Assembly: GCA_049646585.1 (NCBI GenBank)
Contig: JBARWC010000184.1
Span: forward strand, 29,110 to 93,109
Direction: 5' to 3'
Origin: G025836975 sp049646585
Lineage (GTDB): Bacteria > Pseudomonadota > Gammaproteobacteria > Burkholderiales > Burkholderiaceae_B
Length of the DNA: 64,000 nucleotides
This document shows positions 9,035 to 16,743 of the stretch, piece by piece. Every line of letters begins with the position of its first letter. The stretch's first letter is position 1. Under the pieces are notes generated by a model that saw nothing but the letters and a program-made list of their open reading frames with translations, made no database searches and was not told the DNA's origin. Made by a program: the position numbers and the translations under genes.

Positions 9035-9712
9035 TCAGTGTTTAAGCCGGCGTTCGAGCAGGTGTACGCAGGCCAGCAGGAAGAAATTGATCATCAGGTA
9101 TAGCATGCCCGCCAGGACGAAGGTTTCGATGATGGCGTAGTTCTGGTTCATCAGCCGCTTGGCGTGCCCCGTCAGTTCCATGACGGCAATGGTGGAGGCC
9201 AGGCTGGTGCCCTTGATGACCAGCACGATTTCATTGCTGTAGGCCGGCAGGGCCTGGCGGATGGCCAGCGGAAAGACCACGCGGCGAAAGCGCAGCGCGG
9301 CCGACATCCCGCAGGCCTTGGCGGCTTCGATCTGGCCCTTGGGCACGGACTGGAAGCCGCCCCGCAATACCTCGCTGACATAGGCACCGCTGTTCAGGGC
9401 GATGGCCAGCACGGCGCAGCGCCCGCCGTCGCTGAACAGCCACCACAGGGCCGGGTTTTCGCGCACGAAGGGCAGGGTGCCTATGCCGTAATAGAGTATG
9501 AACAACTGCACCAGCAGCGGCGTGCCGCGAAAGCAGGTGCTGTAGACGAAGGCGAAGCGCGCCGCCAGCGTGTTGGGCGACATGCGCATCAGCGCCAGGC
9601 CCAGGCCGATGAGCGAGGCCAGGAAGATGGACGTCAGGCCGATGTACACGCTAAGGCCGAAACCCTGGAACAGGTTGACGACGGTGTGCTGGAAGAGGGC
9701 GGCGTCTATCAT
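9035..9712 (-). CDS. polar amino acid ABC transporter permease (HisM-type)
   Basis: A 225-residue inner-membrane permease with about five hydrophobic helices. The EAA loop with the conserved glycine that contacts the ATPase is visible as QIEAAKACGMSAALRFRRVV. Sequence style matches the HisM/ArtM family. It is 7 bp downstream of the second permease gene, so the two form the membrane heterodimer of the transporter with the binding protein and ATPase encoded upstream on the same strand. Confidence 0.93.
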   Translation of the reverse strand: MIDAALFQHTVVNLFQGFGLSVYIGLTSIFLASLIGLGLALMRMSPNTLAARFAFVYSTCFRGTPLLVQLFILYYGIGTLPFVRENPALWWLFSDGGRCAVLAIALNSGAYVSEVLRGGFQSVPKGQIEAAKACGMSAALRFRRVVFPLAIRQALPAYSNEIVLVIKGTSLASTIAVMELTGHAKRLMNQNYAIIETFVLAGMLYLMINFFLLACVHLLERRLKH

Positions 9713-9719
9713 GCGGGTC

Positions 9720-10430
9720 TCAATGCCCCCTCATGCCGCGGCCGAAATGGCGTTCGGCCAGCACGAACACGCCTTGGCTGCCTATGCCGACGATGAAGTA
9801 CAGTGCGCCGGCCATCAGGTAGAGCGCCAGCGGTTCACGCGTGGCGGCGGCGCCCAGCACGGCGGCGCGCATTATCTCCACCAGGCCCACCAGCGAGATG
9901 AGGGCCGTATCCTTGAGCGCCGTTTGCCAGACGTTGTTGGCGCCTGGCAGCGCGTACCAGAACATCTGGGGAATGACGATGCGCCTGAGGCGTTGCCAGG
10001 GCGCCATGCCTATGGCCTTGGCTGCTTCGATCTGCCCCGGCGGGATGGCCTTCAGGGCGCCTCGAAAGACTTCGACGCTGTAGGAGCCGGCAATAAGCCC
10101 GATGGCCAGTATGCCGACCAAGGCGGGAAACCAGTTCGTCATGGCGTCCTGCCAGCGCAGGGCGTCGGCCAGGTCGGCGGCCGCCTGGACCGAGCCGAAG
10201 AACAGCAGGTAGATGATGAGCAGTTCGGGAATGCTGCGCACCACGGTCGTGTAGCCGCTGACGAGCAGGCTCGCCAGCCGGGCGCCGGCGGTCTTGATGC
10301 TGGCGCCCGCAATGCCGATGACGATACCCAGGGCCATGCCGAGTACCGATATGAGCAGGGTCATGGCGGCGCCGCGCAGCAGGGTCCAGCCCCATCCTTC
10401 GCGCAGCACCGACTGTATCGTCTCAAGCAT
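9720..10430 (-). CDS. polar amino acid ABC transporter permease (HisQ-type)
   Basis: A 236-residue inner-membrane permease. The EAA motif reads QIEAAKAIGMAPWQRLRRIV. The N-terminal helix contains LISVLGMALGIVIGIAGAS. It lies between the binding-protein gene (6 bp gap) and the HisM-type gene (7 bp gap), the classic order of histidine/lysine/arginine/ornithine-type systems. Confidence 0.93.
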   Translation of the reverse strand: MLETIQSVLREGWGWTLLRGAAMTLLISVLGMALGIVIGIAGASIKTAGARLASLLVSGYTTVVRSIPELLIIYLLFFGSVQAAADLADALRWQDAMTNWFPALVGILAIGLIAGSYSVEVFRGALKAIPPGQIEAAKAIGMAPWQRLRRIVIPQMFWYALPGANNVWQTALKDTALISLVGLVEIMRAAVLGAAATREPLALYLMAGALYFIVGIGSQGVFVLAERHFGRGMRGH

Positions 10431-10436
10431 GGACGT

Positions 10437-11252
10437 TTACTTCTTGCAGACCTCGTAGTTCGAAATGTCGATGTCGAACCATTTTTCGCTGGAGGCCTTG
10501 ATGGTGCCGTCGTTGATCAGCTTGCACAAGGCGGCGTCGACCTTTTGCTTGAGCTCGGTTTTCTGCTTGTTGATGCCCACGCCTATGCCGTAGCCCAGCG
10601 TTTCCGGGGCGGACGAGCCTTTGATGATCAGCTTGGACAAGGCGAACTGCTTGTCGCCGACTTTCTTCAGGAATTTCGATTGCGAGGTCAGGTCGGCGAA
10701 GGTGGCGTCCAGGCGTCCGGCATCCAGGTCGATCTGCATCTGGTCCAGGGTGTCGTAGTTCTTGATCTTCAGGCCGGGGGCAGATTTACGCAGGTAGTCG
10801 CCATGGGTGGTGCCGCCTTGCACGCCGACCGTCTTGCCGGCCAGTCCCTGAAATATGGCGTCGGTGCTGCCGGCCGAAACCAGGGGGCTGTTCTTGGGCA
10901 GGATGAAGATCGCGTCTTCGACCGCATAGGGAATGCTGAAGGAGATGCGCTTGCTGCGCTCGGGCGTGACCGACATGCCCGAGATGATCAGGTCGAAGCG
11001 GTTGGCGTCCAGGGACGGTATCAGGCTGTCGAAGGCTTGCACGACGAAGCGGCAATCCGATTTCAGTTCCTTGCAAAGCGCATTGCCCACGTCGGCGTCG
11101 AATCCGCTGACCTTGCCGGCGGCATCGACCATGCTCCAGGGCGGGTAGCCGCCCTCGGTGCCGATCTTCAGGGTGTCGGCCGAGGCGATGTTCAGCCCCA
11201 GCAACGCCAGGCCCGCGCACAGCGCGGCTTTCTTGATAATGGGTGTGATCAC
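10437..11252 (-). CDS. polar amino acid ABC transporter substrate-binding protein
   Basis: A 271-residue periplasmic binding protein. It starts at GTG (11252), chosen because AGGAAG lies 6 bases upstream and a signal peptide follows at once (IIKKAALCAGLALLGLNIAS, cleavage near ASA). A longer frame upstream lacks a ribosome site. Family segments include IGTEGGYPPWSMVD, GFDADVGNALC, and the YAVEDAIFI region of HisJ/ArgT/LAO proteins. The length matches that family, whose usual ligands are basic or amide amino acids. The linked asparaginase gene hints at asparagine or related ligands, which is only inference. Confidence 0.92.
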   Translation of the reverse strand: MITPIIKKAALCAGLALLGLNIASADTLKIGTEGGYPPWSMVDAAGKVSGFDADVGNALCKELKSDCRFVVQAFDSLIPSLDANRFDLIISGMSVTPERSKRISFSIPYAVEDAIFILPKNSPLVSAGSTDAIFQGLAGKTVGVQGGTTHGDYLRKSAPGLKIKNYDTLDQMQIDLDAGRLDATFADLTSQSKFLKKVGDKQFALSKLIIKGSSAPETLGYGIGVGINKQKTELKQKVDAALCKLINDGTIKASSEKWFDIDISNYEVCKK

Positions 11253-11313
11253 GTGAATCTTCCTAGATGAGGCCGCGCGGGCGGCCGGCAATATTGTGCT
11301 TGGTTTGCCGTGG

Positions 11314-11332
11314 CGGGGGCGGCGTGCCCCCG
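11314..11332. other. hairpin between the ABC ATPase gene and the binding-protein gene
   Basis: CGGGGGC (11314-11320) pairs with GCCCCCG (11326-11332) over a 5-base loop. There is no T-run on either strand, so it is not a standard terminator. It may set different expression of the ATPase and the binding protein within one transcript. Confidence 0.35.
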
Positions 11333-11403
11333 GAACCAAGATCTTACCAAAGAGCGGGGGGTGTCCGCCCGGGATCGCCCTGGCTTCGGAGGCTGGGCCG
11401 GGT

Positions 11404-12177
11404 CTAATGCGTGGGCCGCAGAAACTGGCGCAGGCGCTCGGATTCGGGGCGGCCGAACAGCGCCTCGGGTGCGCCTTCTTCTTCTATCCGGCCGTTGTGC
11501 ATGAACAGGGCGCGGTCTGAGACCTCGCGGGCGAACTTCATTTCGTGCGTCACCAGCAGCATGCTGCGGCCTTCTTCGGCCAATTGCCGGATCACGCGCA
11601 GGACCTCGCCCACCATTTCGGGGTCCAGAGCGGAAGTGGGCTCGTCGAACAGCAAGACGTCGGGGTTCATGGCCAAGGCGCGCGCAATGGCCACGCGCTG
11701 CTGCTGCCCGCCGGAAAGCTCGGCGGGGTAGGCGTCTTTCTTTTCCGCCAGGCCGACCTTGGCCAGCAACTGCATGGCGTGGTCGCTGGCTTCGTGCCTG
11801 GGGATGCCTTGCACGTGCACCGGCCCTTCTATGACGTTTTGCAACACATTGCGATGCGACCACAGGTTGAAGTTCTGGAAGACCATGCCCAGGCGCGCAC
11901 GCACGCGTTCCAGCTGCCTGAGGTCGCTGCTGACCACCACGCCGTCCTTGCGTTTGTGGCTGCGCAGGGTTTCCTTGCCGATATGGACCAGGCCGCTATC
12001 GGGCACCACCAGGTGGTTGATGCAGCGCAAAAGGGTGCTCTTGCCGGAGCCCGAGGCGCCGATGATGGAAAGCACATGGCCCTGGCAGGCCGAAAACGAG
12101 ATGCCGCGCAGGACTTCGTTCGAACCAAAGGATTTGTGGATATCTTCTACCCTGACGGCGTAATCGCTAGCGGTCAT
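11404..12177 (-). CDS. polar amino acid ABC transporter ATP-binding protein (HisP-type)
   Basis: A 257-residue ATPase, the same length as E. coli HisP. Walker A is GASGSGKST (residues 40-48), the signature is LSGGQQQRVAIARA, Walker B with catalytic glutamate is LLFDEPTSALDPE, and the switch histidine is in LLVTHEMKFA. The start at 12177 was chosen over an in-frame codon at 12249 because the family sequence begins there. It heads the minus-strand transporter set, followed by a 151-bp gap with a hairpin and then the receptor and permease genes. Confidence 0.95.
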   Translation of the reverse strand: MTASDYAVRVEDIHKSFGSNEVLRGISFSACQGHVLSIIGASGSGKSTLLRCINHLVVPDSGLVHIGKETLRSHKRKDGVVVSSDLRQLERVRARLGMVFQNFNLWSHRNVLQNVIEGPVHVQGIPRHEASDHAMQLLAKVGLAEKKDAYPAELSGGQQQRVAIARALAMNPDVLLFDEPTSALDPEMVGEVLRVIRQLAEEGRSMLLVTHEMKFAREVSDRALFMHNGRIEEEGAPEALFGRPESERLRQFLRPTH

Positions 12178-12301
12178 GGGGTGGAACGCGTCGCGGCGGG
12201 CGTGGGAACGGGCGGGATCGGCATGGCTCTTGCGTCGGCGCAAAAGCATCCATTTTAACCTGTCGCGTGGCTGGCTCCCGATGAGCGGAAAACCTTGCCC
12301 G

Positions 12302-13762
12302 CTAGAGCGCGCGCCGCAATTCGGCGGGCGGGCACTTGATCTGGGCCCGGTACTTGGACACGGTGCGCCTGGCCACGACCACCCCCTCCCGCGCCAGCTT
12401 GCTGGCCAGCATGACGTCGGACAGCGGCTCTTGCGGGTTTTCCTCGGCGATCATTTCCTGGATCAGCGCCCGCACCGCCACGGCAGAGCAGGTGCCGCCC
12501 GAGCGGGTCGCCAGTTCGCGCGAGAAAAAGTGCTTGAACTCATAGATGCCGCGAGGCGAGGCCAGGTATTTGTTGCTGGTCGCGCGCGAAACAGTGGACT
12601 CGTGCAGACCCAGTTCGTCGGCGATTTCGCTGAGCATGAGCGGCCGCAAGGCGATCTCGCCATAGTCGAAGAAGGTTTGCTGGCGCGCCACGATGGCTTG
12701 CGCGACCCGCTGTATGGTCGTGCTGCGCTGTTCCAGGCTGCGCATGAGCCAGCGTGCTTCCTGCAGCGCTTGCGCCATCAGCGAACGGCCGTTATAGCGG
12801 GTTTCCTTGAAAACCTGCGCATAGGCGGTGTTCAGGCGGGCCTGGGGAATGGCGCTGTCGTTGGCGATGGCGACCCACGCCTTGCCCGACTTACGCACGA
12901 TCACGTCCGGCACGATGTAGCAGGACGGGTCGACGGCGCCATATCTGCCTCCCGGTCTTGGGTCCAGCGAACGTATCAAGGCGCAAGCTGCTTGCAGGTC
13001 TTCGGACGAGCATTCCAGGGTCCGCGACAGACCGGGATAGTCGCAGCGGCCCAGCCTCTCGAGTTGCTCGTTGACGATGCGCAAGGCGAGTTCCAGGCCT
13101 TCGGTGGATGGCGGCAGAGCATTCAGTTGCAGCCTTAGGCATTCTGCCAGGCTGCGTGCCCCCAGGCCGGGGGGGCCGAGCTGCTGCACAAGGCGCAGTG
13201 CGACCTCCCATTCCTGCTCCTGCGGGGCGGCGGAAAACTGCCCGTCATCGGCCAACTCCGCAAAAGGAATCCGAAGATAGCCGTCGTCGTCGAGTGCTTC
13301 GATGACGTACTGCACCAATTCATAATCGCGTTCGCTCAGCTTATAGGCGGAGGCGTCGGTCAGCAGGCTCTCTTTCAAGGAGGTCTCACTGCGCGCCCAT
13401 TGGCCCACGTCAGTGGCGGGTTGATCGGCGTTCCGGCTGGCGGGATAGTCACCCGAATACCCGGAGGGCGCTTCGGCTTCTATGTGCTGCGTGGCCGGCA
13501 TGGTTTCCGGATCCCCGCCTCCATCCGCGGGCGTCTGTGGCGAAGGCGCCGCGTCCGGTTCGGCATCGCTGCGGGCGGGAGGCGCATCGGCATGCGCAGA
13601 CTGGTCGTCCTGTTCTTCCAGGAAAGGATTGTTCGCGATCGCTTCGGCCACTTCGCGGCTGAAGTCCAGGGTGGACATCTGAAGGAGCTTGACGGACTGT
13701 TGCAGCCTGGGTGTAAGCGTGGTTTGCTGGCGGGTCTGCAATTCAAATGAAATCTGTGCCAC
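12302..13762 (-). CDS. rpoN: RNA polymerase sigma-54 factor RpoN
   Basis: A 486-residue alternative sigma factor that directs polymerase to -24/-12 promoters and needs an ATP-driven activator to open them. The glutamine-rich region I is at the N-terminus (QTRQQTTLTPRLQQSVKLLQ), followed by an acidic low-complexity region II (residues ~45-120). The RpoN box that reads the -24 element is ARRTVSKYR near the C-terminus. The GTG start at 13762 has AGGGAG about 7 bases upstream and gives the family length (E. coli 477 aa). The gene is not in the usual lptB-rpoN-hpf setting. Instead it neighbours two sigma-54 activator genes and has its own -24/-12 promoter match. Confidence 0.96.
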   Translation of the reverse strand: MAQISFELQTRQQTTLTPRLQQSVKLLQMSTLDFSREVAEAIANNPFLEEQDDQSAHADAPPARSDAEPDAAPSPQTPADGGGDPETMPATQHIEAEAPSGYSGDYPASRNADQPATDVGQWARSETSLKESLLTDASAYKLSERDYELVQYVIEALDDDGYLRIPFAELADDGQFSAAPQEQEWEVALRLVQQLGPPGLGARSLAECLRLQLNALPPSTEGLELALRIVNEQLERLGRCDYPGLSRTLECSSEDLQAACALIRSLDPRPGGRYGAVDPSCYIVPDVIVRKSGKAWVAIANDSAIPQARLNTAYAQVFKETRYNGRSLMAQALQEARWLMRSLEQRSTTIQRVAQAIVARQQTFFDYGEIALRPLMLSEIADELGLHESTVSRATSNKYLASPRGIYEFKHFFSRELATRSGGTCSAVAVRALIQEMIAEENPQEPLSDVMLASKLAREGVVVARRTVSKYRAQIKCPPAELRRAL

Positions 13763-13817
13763 TTCGTATCTCCCTGTCGAAGGCTTATTTGTATGTGTCG
13801 AGTGCAATGGGTATTCA

Positions 13818-13834
13818 AGCAACATTCATGCCAA
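13818..13834 (-). promoter_or_regulatory. sigma-54 (-24/-12) promoter of rpoN
   Basis: Read on the minus strand the site is TTGGCATGAATGTTGCT. The invariant GG and GC are 10 bases apart, the -24 part is TTGGCAtG (one change from TTGGCACG) and the -12 part is a perfect TTGCT. The predicted transcript start is near 13807, about 45 bases before the rpoN GTG. This implies RpoN-dependent autoregulation. A 14-bp palindrome (13827-13840) overlaps the -24 element and could bind a repressor. Confidence 0.75.
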
Positions 13835-13949
13835 GGCATGTAATCCAATGCTGAGAACCTATCCGGATGTTTCCGTCGGCGGCCGGCCCTACGGGGCGCT
13901 TCCAGGTGGCTCGTGTAACAGCCCCTGTTTTTTTATTAGATCCGCGTGT

Positions 13950-13988
13950 GCGGGCGCCTTTGGCGGCCCGTCATGCATCGGCGCCCGC
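13950..13988. promoter_or_regulatory. inverted repeat, possible activator-binding site upstream of rpoN
   Basis: GCGGGCGCC (13950-13958) and GGCGCCCGC (13980-13988) form a perfect 9-bp inverted repeat with a 21-base spacer. It sits roughly 140-180 bases upstream of the predicted rpoN transcript start, a typical distance for a sigma-54 enhancer. It is not followed by a T-run in the direction of the gene ending at 14128, so a terminator role is unlikely. Function is inferred. Confidence 0.35.
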
Positions 13989-14127
13989 GCCTTATTTACC
14001 GGTGTTTGTAAGAAGTGCTTCGCCTGCCATCGCCCGCGACTTGCCTGCGAGCTCTACGGGACTCCAGCGTCGACCCGCAACCCGAGGCCTACAAAGGCAA
14101 CGCCAATATGGTCGGGCCTCGATCGTG

Positions 14128-15105
14128 TTACGACGAAGGAAGCGTTGCAGGCTCGGCCGAGCTTGGCTCCTTGCGGAATTGCTCCAGCCGGTTATAAAGC
14201 GTCTTGGGGCTGATGCCAAGCGCCAGAGCAGTGCGCCGCTTGTCGCCGGAGTAGTGGTCCAGGGTGGCCATGATCAAAGCGTGTTGCGCATTCGTCAGCG
14301 ATGTGCCGATGGGGATTTTCAGGAAGCCCTGCTTCAGTTCCGGCGATCCGGAGCGGCGAGTCGAATTAAGAGGGTCGATGTTGAGCTCGTGGTCCGCCAT
14401 GATGTAGGCACGCGTGATCACGTTCTTCAATTCACGGATATTGCCGGGCCAGCTATAAGCTTCCAGTACTTCCATGGCCGTTGGCGAAAATACTTTGGCG
14501 GCGTTCTCCTGATGATTCAATTCATCCAGGAAGCGCTGGGCCAGGTAGGCGATGTCAGGCCGGCGTTCGCGCAACGAGGGCACGCGTATGGGAAATACCG
14601 CCAACCGGTACAGCAGATCCATGCGGAAGGCGCCTGCCAGCGCCGCCTCTTTGGGGTCGCGATTGGTGGCGGCGATAATGCGCAGGTCCACCTTTAATTG
14701 ATCCGTGCCGCCCACTCGGTGGTATTGGCCGGTTTCCAGCACGCGCAGCAGCTGTACCTGCATGGACAGCGGCATTTCAGTGACTTCATCAAGGAACAGT
14801 GTGCCGGGATGGGCGCGTTCGAAACAACCCATGGTGGTGGACGATGCGCCGGTGAAGCTGCCTTTCTCGTGACCAAACAATTCGCTTTCCGCCAACGAGG
14901 GCGAGATGGCGCCGCAATTGACGGCCACGAACGGTGCGTCGCGCCTGGCACTGCGGTCATGCACAGCCCTGGCGACGATCTCTTTGCCCGTCCCGCTTTC
15001 ACCTATGATAAGTACGCTGGCCTCGGTGGGAGCCGCTTTGACGATCGAACGAGCCAGAGCGAATGCAGCCGATGAGCGGCCCAGTATTTTGGACGATTTG
15101 ATCAT
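14128..15105 (-). CDS. sigma-54 interacting transcriptional activator lacking a sensory domain
   Basis: A 325-residue enhancer-binding protein consisting only of the AAA+ domain and a Fis-type DNA-binding domain. Walker A is GESGTGKE near residue 36, the sigma-54 contact loop is GSFTGA (the more common form is GAFTGA), and Walker B is TLFLDEVTEM. The C-terminal helix-turn-helix is RTALALGISPKTLYNRLEQF. With no N-terminal receiver, PAS or GAF domain it resembles PspF or HrpR in layout, so its control would come from a partner protein or from expression level. It is divergent from a related activator at 15324 and lies upstream of rpoN on the same strand. No clear Shine-Dalgarno precedes the ATG. 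Confidence 0.93.
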   Translation of the reverse strand: MIKSSKILGRSSAAFALARSIVKAAPTEASVLIIGESGTGKEIVARAVHDRSARRDAPFVAVNCGAISPSLAESELFGHEKGSFTGASSTTMGCFERAHPGTLFLDEVTEMPLSMQVQLLRVLETGQYHRVGGTDQLKVDLRIIAATNRDPKEAALAGAFRMDLLYRLAVFPIRVPSLRERRPDIAYLAQRFLDELNHQENAAKVFSPTAMEVLEAYSWPGNIRELKNVITRAYIMADHELNIDPLNSTRRSGSPELKQGFLKIPIGTSLTNAQHALIMATLDHYSGDKRRTALALGISPKTLYNRLEQFRKEPSSAEPATLPSS

Positions 15106-15323
15106 TCAAATCAGTCTAGTACGAAAATCGCCACATGTAAGAATATTTGAATTTTGTTGCAACTGAGATATGTGTTTACCAGAACATATTTTGAAAACCG
15201 CGTACGATGAATTAAGAATCTTAAACAAGCCGGATAGGCGGAAAACCAAAACATAGGATGGTGGTTGCGCGGCGCACGGGGCGGCGCGCAACGGTACATG
15301 AGAAAATTTTGACTAGAACTGAT

Positions 15324-16676
15324 ATGCCGCATCTTTTGATTGTCGATGATGAGCCGGCCATATGCGAACTTGTTGCTGAAGTGGCCGCTGAGGACGGCTA
15401 CACGGTAGCCAGGGCGGGCGACATACGACAGGCCCGCATACAGATTGAACGACAGAAGCCCGACGTGATCCTGCTGGACATGCAACTGCCCGACGGCGAC
15501 GGCATGGAGTTCTGGAAGGATGCCGCTTTGACCGACACGCAGGTCGTTTTCATTACGGGCTACTCCAGCGTCGACAGCGCCGTCGCGGCTTTGCGCTGCG
15601 GCGCGGTCGACTACCTGTTGAAGCCGCTCAGCCTGCGCAGGCTGAAGGGCGTGCTGGACGAACTGAAGCAGATGCTGCAGCAGCTGCATCATCCGCCCGG
15701 TGCGGCGGACTGCTTTGCCAAGATGATAGGCCAGTCGCGCGCGATGCAATTGCTGTGCGCTCATATCGAGAGGGTCGCACCCACCCAGGCCACGGTGCTG
15801 TTGGTGGGCGAGAGCGGCACGGGCAAGGAGCTTGCCGCCGAGGCCATCCACCTTGCCAGCCCGCGTCATCAGAAACCATTCCTGCCGGTCAATTGCGGAG
15901 CCATTTCACCCAATCTCGTCGAAAGCGAGCTGTTCGGCCATGAGAAAGGCAGCTTCACCGGGGCCGACCGCCAGCACAAGGGTTTTTTCGAGCGCGCGCG
16001 CGGCGGCACGCTGTTCCTGGATGAAATCACCGAGATGTCGATGGACTTGCAGGTGCGCTTGCTGCGTGTTCTGGAAACCGGCCGCTTCATGCGGGTGGGT
16101 ACGCATGAAGAGATCGTTGCGGACGTGCGCGTCATCGCCGCCACCAACCGCCACCCGGATCAGGCTGTCGCCGCCGGAACGCTGCGTGAAGATCTGTATC
16201 ACAGGTTGAGCGTCTTCCCGCTGGAACTGCCGCCGCTGCGCGACCGCGAGGACGACGTCATTCTGCTGGCCGATTATTTTCTTCGTAAACTGAATGAAGA
16301 GAACCGGACCGCCAAGACTTTCGCTCCCGAGGCGGTGCAGGCCATGAAGGATTATTCCTGGCCGGGCAATATCCGTGAGCTGCGCAATTATGTGTATCGC
16401 AGCTATATCCTGGCGGATGAGGTCATCAAAGGCGATTTCAATTCTTTTGAGCTGCACGGCCACTCGGCGGGATGGGGCTTCGAGATACTTGTGCCTGTGG
16501 GAGTGCCGCTGGCGGATGCCAATCGGCAGTTGATCCTGGCCACCTTGAAGCAATGCGGCGGGGTGAAAAAGGCGGCGGCGGAAATGCTGGGCATCAGCCT
16601 GAAGACCTTGTACAACCGCCTGGAGGAATATGGCGCGGGCGACGACATGGAAGAATCGCCCGTGAAGCTGCGCTAG
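15324..16676 (+). CDS. NtrC-family response regulator (receiver, AAA+, Fis HTH)
   Basis: A 450-residue sigma-54 activator. The receiver domain (residues ~1-120) has the acidic pair D8-D9, the phosphorylation site D52 in ILLDMQLPDGDG and a lysine in YLLKPLS. The AAA+ domain has Walker A GESGTGKE (near 172), the GSFTGA loop and Walker B TLFLDEITEM. The Fis-type helix-turn-helix is AAAEMLGISLKTLYNRLEEY. The ATG at 15324 starts exactly at the receiver fold, although the ribosome site is weak; upstream frame extension to 15258 is not conserved in style. No histidine kinase gene is nearby. Its DNA-binding helix is close to that of the divergent activator, so the two may share sites. Confidence 0.95.
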   Translation: MPHLLIVDDEPAICELVAEVAAEDGYTVARAGDIRQARIQIERQKPDVILLDMQLPDGDGMEFWKDAALTDTQVVFITGYSSVDSAVAALRCGAVDYLLKPLSLRRLKGVLDELKQMLQQLHHPPGAADCFAKMIGQSRAMQLLCAHIERVAPTQATVLLVGESGTGKELAAEAIHLASPRHQKPFLPVNCGAISPNLVESELFGHEKGSFTGADRQHKGFFERARGGTLFLDEITEMSMDLQVRLLRVLETGRFMRVGTHEEIVADVRVIAATNRHPDQAVAAGTLREDLYHRLSVFPLELPPLRDREDDVILLADYFLRKLNEENRTAKTFAPEAVQAMKDYSWPGNIRELRNYVYRSYILADEVIKGDFNSFELHGHSAGWGFEILVPVGVPLADANRQLILATLKQCGGVKKAAAEMLGISLKTLYNRLEEYGAGDDMEESPVKLR

Positions 16677-16743
16677 CAAGCCAGACCGCGGCATAGAATC
16701 TGCTGGCCGCTGCGCATTGGGATTTGAAGCAAGGTGGACGCCC

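Larger units (their letters stand above)
13763..14127. other. 365-bp regulatory gap upstream of rpoN
   Basis: No protein-coding signal was found here. The gap holds a sigma-54 promoter match (13818-13834, minus), an overlapping palindrome CATGCC-AA-GGCATG (13827-13840), and a 9-bp perfect inverted repeat at 13950-13988. A 174-residue plus-strand frame crossing the gap is Cys-rich, has no ribosome site and reads into rpoN antisense, so it was not called. Confidence 0.6.

Noticed and set aside
9570..11270. 566-residue plus-strand frame antisense to the polar amino acid permease and receptor genes
   Set aside because: The minus-strand genes have clear families, ribosome sites and tight spacing.
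11314..11332. hairpin read as a terminator of the HisP-type gene
   Set aside because: No T-run follows in either direction; kept only as a structural element.
13921..13938. T-rich run on the plus strand (GTTTTTTTATT) taken as a possible terminator
   Set aside because: No plus-strand gene ends upstream and the preceding stem is only 4-5 bp.
13689..14213. 174-residue plus-strand frame in the rpoN upstream gap
   Set aside because: It begins antisense to rpoN, is Cys-rich without a known fold, has no ribosome site and ends inside the activator gene.
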